Source: Vulcanimicrobiota bacterium
Lineage (GTDB): Bacteria > Vulcanimicrobiota > Xenobia > Xenobiales > JADMJV01
Reading direction: 5' to 3'
DNA: 46,635 nt
Assembly (NCBI GenBank): GCA_017307785.1
Contig: JAFKGI010000056.1
Coordinates: forward strand, 1 to 46,635
Shown: positions 34,203-39,801 of the stretch, one piece after another
Position numbering within the stretch: the stretch's first letter is position 1
How the letters are laid out: each line of letters begins with the position of its first letter
Notes under the pieces: generated by a model
Seen by the model: only the letters and a program-made list of their open reading frames with translations
Database searches by the model: none
What the model was told of the DNA's origin: nothing
Position numbers and translations under genes: made by a program

Positions 34203-35252
34203 TCACACAGTCAGGGGTTTGATTTGATAGATGTCTTCCGCTACGCGCAGAAACTCGTCGACCAGGTCCGGATCGAACTGCGTTCCCCGGCCTTTCTCGA
34301 TTTCGGCCAGCGCCTCGGCGTGGGTCCAGGCTCGCTTGTAGGGTCTCTCGGAGGTCAACGCGTCGAAAACGTCCACCACCGACAGGATGCGCGCACACAG
34401 GGGGATCTGCAGGCCTTCCAGGCCCTCGAGGTAGCCCTTACCGTCCCAACGTTCGTGGTGATAGCGAGCAATCTGCTCCGCCATACTCAAAATGGGACAC
34501 TCGCTGCCGGCCAGAATCTGCGCCCCCAGGGCTACGTGCTGGCGCATGGCCTGCATCTCTTCATCGGTCAGACGGCCCGGCTTGAGCAGAATGCTGTCCG
34601 GGATGGCCAGTTTCCCCAGGTCGTGGAGTTGGGCGGCGTGACCGATGGCGGAGATGAAGTCTTCACTCTGTCCCAGGGCACGGGCGAGGCGTCCGGCAGC
34701 CTGACTGACCCGCACGATGTGCGTCCCGGTCTGATCGTCGCGGTACTCGGCCGCCTGGCCCAGGCGCCGCACGGTTTCTAACTGATTCAGTTGCAACTGG
34801 CGGGTGCGTTCGTGCACCAGACGCTCCAGTTCGGAATTCTGATTGAGCAGACGTCGCTGCAAGCAGCGGGACTCTAAGAGATTCTGAATGCGACACAGAA
34901 CCTCGGGCGGGTCGAAGGGTTTGTTGACGAAGTCTTTGGCTCCCAGGTTCAAGGCGGCGCGCCTCGTGTCGGTGCGGGTATCGCCGGTCAACACCAGCAC
35001 CGGTAGGGGCGGAGTGCCGTGAACCAGGGGCTGCAAATTCTCCAGCAACTCGAGGCCCGACATCTTGGGCATCGACATGTCCATCAACAACAAGTCACAG
35101 TTTGACCGGGGGATCTGAATCAATGCGTCTTCCGGGTCGCTGTTGGTGGTGACCTGATGAAATCCGTGACGCGTCAACAACTTGCTCAACAGAGTAAGAT
35201 TGTGGGTCTCGTCATCGACAATGTAGATGTGACATTGTAAGCGTTCTGACAC
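34203..35252 (-). CDS. Response regulator with HD-GYP-like output domain
   Basis: A 349-residue RpfG-type protein. The receiver (1-120) has acceptor Asp58 and the Lys of VNKPF. A coiled linker (125-165) leads to an HD-GYP domain: HDLGKLAIP (His210, Asp211), the metal-site region, and HHERWDGKGYLEG (265-277). The third signature residue is Leu instead of Pro (GYL, 273-275). HD-GYP proteins hydrolyse cyclic di-GMP; the metal ligands are present, so activity is possible, but the GYP Pro helps partner binding and is lost. GTG start with AGGAGG six bases upstream. It heads a two-gene operon. Confidence 0.92.
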   Translation of the reverse strand: MSERLQCHIYIVDDETHNLTLLSKLLTRHGFHQVTTNSDPEDALIQIPRSNCDLLLMDMSMPKMSGLELLENLQPLVHGTPPLPVLVLTGDTRTDTRRAALNLGAKDFVNKPFDPPEVLCRIQNLLESRCLQRRLLNQNSELERLVHERTRQLQLNQLETVRRLGQAAEYRDDQTGTHIVRVSQAAGRLARALGQSEDFISAIGHAAQLHDLGKLAIPDSILLKPGRLTDEEMQAMRQHVALGAQILAGSECPILSMAEQIARYHHERWDGKGYLEGLEGLQIPLCARILSVVDVFDALTSERPYKRAWTHAEALAEIEKGRGTQFDPDLVDEFLRVAEDIYQIKPLTV

Positions 35253-35338
35253 GAAAACCTCCTGGGTTCACTAGCTATTGTCGGCCTTTGGCTAGAAACT
35301 CTTTAGGCTCACTTCAAGAAATCGCAAAAGAATAAGAA

Positions 35339-35364
35339 GCCACCGTGCCCAAGAGCACGGTGGC
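35339..35364 (-). terminator. Intrinsic terminator of the YflT-like gene
   Basis: GCCACCGTGC pairs perfectly with GCACGGTGGC (10 bp) around a six-base loop. In minus-strand RNA the stem is followed by a U-rich run (35325-35338). It lies 26 bases after the stop of the minus-strand YflT-like gene. Confidence 0.85.
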
Positions 35365-35389
35365 GAAGAGAATCGGTCATGGAGAGCGG

Positions 35390-35923
35390 TCAGGCGACCT
35401 GAGCGCGCACCTCGGAAATCTGGTCGGCTCCGTATTTGCCCAACAGGTGGTGAATGGCTTCAATGGCAACCTCTCCCGAGGGTGCCGAGACTTCGACAAT
35501 GGCACCACCGTCCTCAACCGCCTTGGCGTAGCCGCTGGCCGCGTCCGCATCCATCCCCTGGTCGTGCAAGAATCCCGCCACGCCACCGGCTACCGCGCCG
35601 GCGGCACTGGTCCCCGCGGCGGCCGCTGCCGCCGTGGCCAGGGCGCCTCCGCCGAGAACCAGACCGAAGCCGGGAATCAGTAAGGAGGCGAGGGCCGCCA
35701 GCGCACCGACCGCCAGACCGATGCCGGCCCCCTCCGCGGCTCCTGCCGCGGCATCCTTGCCAGTGGTCGTGGTTACGCCATTCTTGGCTCGCGAATCATG
35801 GTCGGTGCCGTCGGGAGGCCCCACCAGGCTAATGTCATTCTTCGCGACACCGTGGTCAAGGAGAGCTCCCACCGCTCTTTCGGCTAACTGCAAATGGCTA
35901 AACTTTGCGTAGAGATTCATCAT
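35390..35923 (-). CDS. YflT/low-temperature-induced-type glycine-zipper protein (paralogue 1)
   Basis: A 177-residue protein. The N-terminal part (NLYAKFSHLQLAERAVGALLDHGV, then ISLVGPPDG) resembles the YflT general-stress domain. The central segment (about 60-120) is Gly/Ala rich, with SLLIPGFGLVLGGGALATA, typical of the low-temperature-induced proteins of cyanobacteria and probably a membrane-inserting glycine zipper. The C-terminus (YAKAVEDGGAIVEVSA, LLGKYGA) is the usual end domain. GGAGG about nine bases upstream supports the ATG. It is a close paralogue of the gene at 36991, on the other strand. A stress role is inferred from the family; the mechanism is unknown. Confidence 0.8.
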   Translation of the reverse strand: MMNLYAKFSHLQLAERAVGALLDHGVAKNDISLVGPPDGTDHDSRAKNGVTTTTGKDAAAGAAEGAGIGLAVGALAALASLLIPGFGLVLGGGALATAAAAAAGTSAAGAVAGGVAGFLHDQGMDADAASGYAKAVEDGGAIVEVSAPSGEVAIEAIHHLLGKYGADQISEVRAQVA

Positions 35924-36074
35924 GATTTTGGGCCTCCAATCGGTCCATTAGCGCAACACAAATAACATCTAGCACGTTGCGCCAGCTTCCACCTTAACGC
36001 TCAGACGCAGGAACGGCATCCGTCGCGGATACTCAAGAGTCAGGACCGCGGTCCCTTTGAAACATAGCATTCCA

Positions 36075-36104
36075 TTGACCGGTTCCGGTCGTCACTGGTA
36101 AACT
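36075..36104 (+). promoter_or_regulatory. Sigma-70 type promoter with embedded palindrome
   Basis: TTGACC (36075-36080), an 18-base spacer and TAAACT (36099-36104) match the vegetative promoter consensus well. A perfect inverted repeat GACCGG-TT-CCGGTC (36077-36090) overlaps the -35 and is a likely operator. Transcription would begin near 36111, exactly at the ATG of the next small frame. Confidence 0.6.
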
Positions 36105-36110
36105 ACTTGA

Positions 36111-36449
36111 ATGTGTTTCTTGAAGGCATGGCTTGATCGCTTCTGTTTAGCCCTTTGCCTCACCGTGGCCTTCGCTTCCACGGCAGCCAGCACGCAATCC
36201 AGGCTCCGAATCGTTACGGCGATTCAGACGCACAGTCAACAGACTCGCCAGTTACCTCAACTGATTGCCACCGTGCATACGCCGGGCGCCGTCCTGCCTC
36301 TGTGCGAAGCCGTTTGTCCGGCCCCCACCACGGAGATACTCCGGCACTCTCACTTCTCGTTCCAAGCAACCGACTTTCCTCCGCGTCAAGCCGGCCGACG
36401 CGCCGTGGCGCAAACCACCCGACCACGCGGTCCTCCGCGAACGACCTGA
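36111..36449 (+). CDS. Possible small secreted protein, 112 aa (doubtful)
   Basis: The first 27 residues look like a signal peptide (WLDRFCLALCLTVAFAST). The rest is polar, with several Cys and a Pro/Arg-rich end, and resembles nothing I know. There is no Shine-Dalgarno sequence, but TAAACT lies six bases before the ATG within a good promoter, so leaderless translation is plausible. The alternative is that this is the untranslated leader (370 bases) of the SseB-like gene. Apart from the promoter, the 557-base stretch 35924-36480 shows no other clear feature. Confidence 0.35.
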   Translation: MCFLKAWLDRFCLALCLTVAFASTAASTQSRLRIVTAIQTHSQQTRQLPQLIATVHTPGAVLPLCEAVCPAPTTEILRHSHFSFQATDFPPRQAGRRAVAQTTRPRGPPRTT

Positions 36450-36480
36450 AGCTCCCCCAAGTCGTTCGAAAGGTAAGTTT

Positions 36481-36870
36481 ATGTCAAGACCCGATGCGCT
36501 CAACGCTGAGTTGCGGGCCCTGGCCGTGGGAATGGGAGACGAGGACGCACTGTGTCAGCGGCTATTGGAGCATTTCGCTCAGCCCGTCTATGTGCCCGTC
36601 GATTCCCAAACGCGGCTGGCTCGCCCTCGAGAATGGGAGGGACAACCGGCCATGCGTCTGTTTCCCGACCGAGAAATCCTCACCCTGTACCAGCAAGAAT
36701 ACCCCGACGAAAATTTCGCCGTGGTCGAACTAAAGGCGGGCGAACTCTTTGAGTGGGCCGCCCGTCTCCGCCTCGGCCTGCTGATTTCCGTAGACCTGCC
36801 CGAGGCCGGGTTAGCCCAGGTTCTGCTCCCTAGACCCCGAGTTCGTCAGCTCTCACAACCCGCAAGCTAG
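36481..36870 (+). CDS. SseB N-terminal-domain-like protein
   Basis: A 129-residue protein. The order FAQPVYVPVDSQTRLA, then AMRLFPDREILTLYQQ, then AVVELKAGELFEWAARLRLG and LLISVD follows the SseB N-terminal domain pattern (PF07179) fairly well. The domain's biochemical role is unknown in general; some members have been linked to serine sensitivity or to secretion-associated loci. No signal peptide. A weak AAAGG lies before the ATG. It is preceded by the promoter at 36075 and followed by a long hairpin, so it may be a single-gene unit between the two glycine-zipper paralogues. Confidence 0.55.
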   Translation: MSRPDALNAELRALAVGMGDEDALCQRLLEHFAQPVYVPVDSQTRLARPREWEGQPAMRLFPDREILTLYQQEYPDENFAVVELKAGELFEWAARLRLGLLISVDLPEAGLAQVLLPRPRVRQLSQPAS

Positions 36871-36876
36871 CTGGAG

Positions 36877-36920
36877 AATATCCGGGACCCACGGGACCTC
36901 TGTCCTGTGGCCCGGGTATT
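36877..36920 (+). terminator. Long imperfect hairpin after the SseB-like gene
   Basis: Outer arms AATATCCGGG and CCCGGGTATT pair with one G-U wobble; inner arms CCACGGGAC and GTCCTGTGG pair with one G-U wobble around the loop CTCT. The total is about 19 bp with a two-base bulge. No U-tract follows, so it may be a Rho-assisted end or an mRNA-stability element rather than a standard terminator. Confidence 0.5.
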
Positions 36921-36990
36921 GCCCGGTAGTCCCCTCCCCTCGCCGGGGTTCTACAATGAAGCCATTCCATTCACCAAAACGGGAGGCAAC

Positions 36991-37527
36991 ATGCAAAATC
37001 TTCACGCCGGTTTCCAGGACTACAAGTTGGCCGAGAAAGCCGTCGGAGCACTGCTCGACCACGGAGTTCCCAAGGAAAATATCTCCCTGATCGGGCCAGC
37101 CGACGGGAAAGACCATGAAAAACACGCCGAGCACGGCATAACCACCACTACTGGTGCGGATGCCGCAGCTGGTGCCGCCAAAGGCGCGGGGGCCGGTCTG
37201 GTGGCCGGAGCCCTGGGCGCCCTGGCCTCTCTCTTCATCCCCGGGTTCGGTATCGTCACCGGAGGTGGCGCGCTGGCCACCGCTCTGGCAACGGCTGCCG
37301 GAACCACCGCGGCGGGCGCCGTGGCGGGCAGCGTGGCCGGCTTCTTGCAAGACCAGGGCGTAGACCAACAGGTCGCCCAGGATTACCAGAAGGCCATCGA
37401 GCACGGCGGAGCTTTGATTCAGGTGGTGACTCCGGCCAAGGATGTACCCACCGGTCAGATTCAGGAAATCCTGACCAAGTACGGAGCGACCAATTTTGCC
37501 GGTATCGCTCCCCGCACGCTGCCCTGA
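36991..37527 (+). CDS. YflT/low-temperature-induced-type glycine-zipper protein (paralogue 2)
   Basis: A 178-residue paralogue of the gene at 35390-35923, with the same order: NLHAGFQDYKLAEKAVGALL, ISLIGPADG, a Gly/Ala central segment with SLFIPGFGIVTGGGALATA, and a C-terminal YQKAIEHGGALIQVV and ILTKYGA. By eye well over half of the residues agree in the central part. GGAGG upstream of the ATG at 36991 fixes the start over the longer open frame. It ends before a strong terminator. The pair on opposite strands suggests an inverted duplication around the SseB-like gene. A stress-response role is inferred from the family only. Confidence 0.8.
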   Translation: MQNLHAGFQDYKLAEKAVGALLDHGVPKENISLIGPADGKDHEKHAEHGITTTTGADAAAGAAKGAGAGLVAGALGALASLFIPGFGIVTGGGALATALATAAGTTAAGAVAGSVAGFLQDQGVDQQVAQDYQKAIEHGGALIQVVTPAKDVPTGQIQEILTKYGATNFAGIAPRTLP

Positions 37528-37552
37528 GCTGTAGCGCGCACCCGCGGAAGAA

Positions 37553-37577
37553 GGCGGACCTCCGGGTCCGTCTTTTT
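37553..37577 (+). terminator. Intrinsic terminator of paralogue 2
   Basis: GGCGGACC pairs with GGTCCGTC (one G-U) around a TCCG tetraloop and is followed directly by TTTTT. It also marks the end of the convergent TetR gene. Confidence 0.85.
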
Positions 37578-38143
37578 CATTGCGGGTCGGTCAAATAGCT
37601 CTCCAACTCCGCGAATCGTTGTAAGATCGTGGGCTTGTCTTCCAAGATCACCGAGAGAATGCTCAGGCCTTGGGCACGAGAAACGAGGGTTTGAGCCCGC
37701 CTGCGCGCCTCCTGCGGCGAACAGGGATAAGCCAGAAACTGTTGTTCCACCCAATCCAAAATGATTCGATAAAGCTCGGCCGCCTGGTCTCCTAATGCGC
37801 CAGACTGCTGCTTGAAGTCGACCAGCAGACGCCCGAAGGGACAACCCCAGTCCATCAAGCCCACGCACATTTGAGAATACTGCTCCAGCCAGATTTTGAG
37901 TCTCTCGACCGGCTCCTCGGCCTGCTCCGCCAGAGCCTGCCAGGAGTCAATCATAGCCCGGTAGGCGCCGATCACGGCCTCACCAAGCTGTTCTTTGGTC
38001 TTAAAATAGTAGTAGACGTTGCCGACAGGGACTTTGGATTGCTCGGCCAAATCCGCGAGGCTCGTTGCCGCAAAGCCCCGGCAGTAAAACAGGCGCATAG
38101 CGGCGTGAATTAGGCGCTCTTTCTTATCGCTCGATACCGCCAT
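37577..38143 (-). CDS. TetR/AcrR-family transcriptional regulator
   Basis: A 188-residue protein with the N-terminal TetR helix-turn-helix (about 10-55: RLIHAAMRLFYCRGFAATSLADLAEQ then VPVGNVYYYFKTKEQL) and an all-helical C-terminal ligand domain with a Cys-containing stretch QMCVGLMDWGCPFGRL. It probably represses by binding a palindrome and releases it on ligand binding. The perfect palindrome GGCGACT-TT-AGTCGCC at 38187-38202, 44 bases upstream of its ATG, is the best operator candidate. The adjacent LuxR-type gene is divergent and may share that control. The ligand is unknown. Confidence 0.92.
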   Translation of the reverse strand: MAVSSDKKERLIHAAMRLFYCRGFAATSLADLAEQSKVPVGNVYYYFKTKEQLGEAVIGAYRAMIDSWQALAEQAEEPVERLKIWLEQYSQMCVGLMDWGCPFGRLLVDFKQQSGALGDQAAELYRIILDWVEQQFLAYPCSPQEARRRAQTLVSRAQGLSILSVILEDKPTILQRFAELESYLTDPQ

Positions 38144-38186
38144 ATGAGTTTCAGTTTCTCGCAGCCATCCCAGCTCCTGTCATTTT

Positions 38187-38202
38187 GGCGACTTTAGTCG
38201 CC
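38187..38202. promoter_or_regulatory. Perfect 16-bp palindrome, candidate TetR operator
   Basis: GGCGACT-TT-AGTCGCC is a perfect inverted repeat in the 137-base region between the divergent TetR and LuxR-type genes. TetR proteins bind palindromes of this size, so autoregulation and control of the neighbour are likely. Confidence 0.55.
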
Positions 38203-38280
38203 CCTGACCAGGAGGACAGATTAGTCAAGCAACTAACTAAATAGAATCAGTGATCGTCCCAACCTACAAGGAGTTTATCG

Positions 38281-38910
38281 TTGCAGTCCTACACCATCGT
38301 CATCGCGGATGACCATCCGCTGGTGCGCGCCGGGGTTCGCGCCGCCTTTGCTCGCGAAGAACGCTATCAGGTCATCGGGGAAGCCTGTCGCCGTTACGAA
38401 GCCTTTGAACTGGTCCAATCTCTCCAGCCAGACCTCTTGATCCTGGACCTGGTGATGGATGTATCGCCCACCGCCGAGTGGCTCCGGCAGTGCCAACAAG
38501 TCTGTCCGCGCCTGAAGATCCTGATCCTGTCCTCGCACACCGACGCCCGCTACATCGTAACCTTACGAACCGAGCCGGTGGCCGGCTTCGTTCTGAAAGA
38601 GGAGGCCAGTGAATGTCTGGTCCAGGCGGTGCGGACACTCGAGGCCGGCTCCACCTGGTATAGCCAGCGCGTCACTCAATTGATTCTGCAGTATGCTGAG
38701 GAGCAACGCCGCAAACATCACTATCGGCTTACCCCCAGGGAACAGCAGGTCTTTGACCTGATGGTGCAAGGCCAGGACAATGCCGGCATCGCCAGGCAAC
38801 TCGAGGTCAGTATTCACACCGTGCGCCGTTGCGCCACCCTGATCTACCAGAAAGCCGGTTTCCGCAATCGCGTAGAAGCCATCTTGCGCACCCCACGGCA
38901 CGATACTTAG
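38281..38910 (+). CDS. NarL/FixJ-family response regulator
   Basis: A 209-residue two-domain regulator. The receiver has Asp10 and Asp11 near the N-terminus, acceptor Asp56 (LILDLVMD) and the Lys of LKEEAS. The C-terminal LuxR helix-turn-helix is LTPREQQVFDLMVQGQDN followed by IARQLEVSIHTVRR. Phosphorylation would allow DNA binding. The start is TTG, with AAGGAG eight to nine bases upstream; no ATG competes. No histidine kinase is adjacent, so the partner is unknown. It converges on the fliP/sctR gene with five bases between. Confidence 0.92.
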   Translation: MQSYTIVIADDHPLVRAGVRAAFAREERYQVIGEACRRYEAFELVQSLQPDLLILDLVMDVSPTAEWLRQCQQVCPRLKILILSSHTDARYIVTLRTEPVAGFVLKEEASECLVQAVRTLEAGSTWYSQRVTQLILQYAEEQRRKHHYRLTPREQQVFDLMVQGQDNAGIARQLEVSIHTVRRCATLIYQKAGFRNRVEAILRTPRHDT

Positions 38911-38915
38911 ACCCT

Positions 38916-39590
38916 CTAGTGTACGCTGGCGATGAGGCTACCGCAGATCAAAGTCCAACCGTCCACCATCACGAAGAGCAAGAGCTTGAGCGGCAGAGAT
39001 ACGGACATAGGCGGCACCATCATCAGACCGAGAGCCGAGAGCAGGCCGGCCACGACCAGATCCACCGTCAAGAAAGTCATGAACAAGGTAAATCCCATAC
39101 GAAAGGCCGTGCGCAGCTCGGATAGCGCGAAGGCCGGTATGATCAGTCGCAGCGGAACTTCATCCAGAGTCCTGAAAGGCCCGAGTTTGGCCGCTTTGCC
39201 CAGCACCAGCAAATCGCGCTCCTTAGTATTGCGCAGCATGAAGGCGCGCAACGGCTTGGCCGCTTCCTGATAGGCCACCAGCGGGGTCATCTTAGAATCC
39301 ATCGCGGGCGCGACCGCCTTGGTGTAAACCTCGTCCAGCACCCCACCCATCGACAGCAGCGTCAACAGCATGGCCAGCGGAATCAATACCATATTGGGCG
39401 GAATGGTTGGAACACCCATCGCCTGACGGAGGAAACCCAACACCACCAGAATCCGGGTGAACGAGGTGCACAGCACCAGCATCGCCGGCGCCAGGGCCAG
39501 CAGAGTGTAAACCAGCAGAATGTGCATTCCGTTGGACATTTGACCCGAGGAAGCCGTAACGGCCTCGACGGCAGCAGCGATAGTACTCAT
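38916..39590 (-). CDS. fliP: FliP/SctR-family type III export gate protein
   Basis: A 224-residue polytopic membrane protein. LCTSFTRILVVLGFLRQAMG, PPNMVLIPLAMLL, PLRAFMLRNTKERDLLV, FALSELRTAFRMGF, TVDLVVAGLLSALGLMMV and LLLFVMVDGWTLI are the successive landmarks of FliP (flagellar) and SctR (virulence) export-gate subunits; TRILVVL is closer to FliP. It would form part of the pentameric export gate with FliQ and FliR, which are not in this window. A TAGATC element six bases before the ATG is close to the TANNNT pattern. It is divergent from the chemotaxis operon, which supports a motility role. Confidence 0.9.
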   Translation of the reverse strand: MSTIAAAVEAVTASSGQMSNGMHILLVYTLLALAPAMLVLCTSFTRILVVLGFLRQAMGVPTIPPNMVLIPLAMLLTLLSMGGVLDEVYTKAVAPAMDSKMTPLVAYQEAAKPLRAFMLRNTKERDLLVLGKAAKLGPFRTLDEVPLRLIIPAFALSELRTAFRMGFTLFMTFLTVDLVVAGLLSALGLMMVPPMSVSLPLKLLLFVMVDGWTLICGSLIASVH

Positions 39591-39724
39591 ACGCCTGATC
39601 TATTGGGCTTACCCCGTTTCAATACTTGGAGGGTTTTCCCCCATTAAGTCGGCTGCCACGTTCGACCACACATCAGTGTCAAAAGGCCTGAATGATTGCA
39701 AACGATAAGGCGCAGAACCTGCCC

Positions 39725-39752
39725 TTAAGTTTTCCTATCCGTGATCCGATGG
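39725..39752 (+). promoter_or_regulatory. Possible sigma-28 (FliA-type) promoter of the chemotaxis operon
   Basis: TTAAGTTT (39725-39732) and TCCGATGG (39745-39752) resemble the TAAAGTTT and GCCGATAA elements of flagellar sigma-28 promoters (7 of 8 and 5 of 8 matches), but the spacer is 12 rather than 11 bases. It lies about 50 bases before the receptor gene. Confidence 0.35.
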
Positions 39753-39801
39753 GTGGGATGAGAGCTTCATCGTAAGCCGAACTTCTGGAGGGTAATCAAA
39801 C

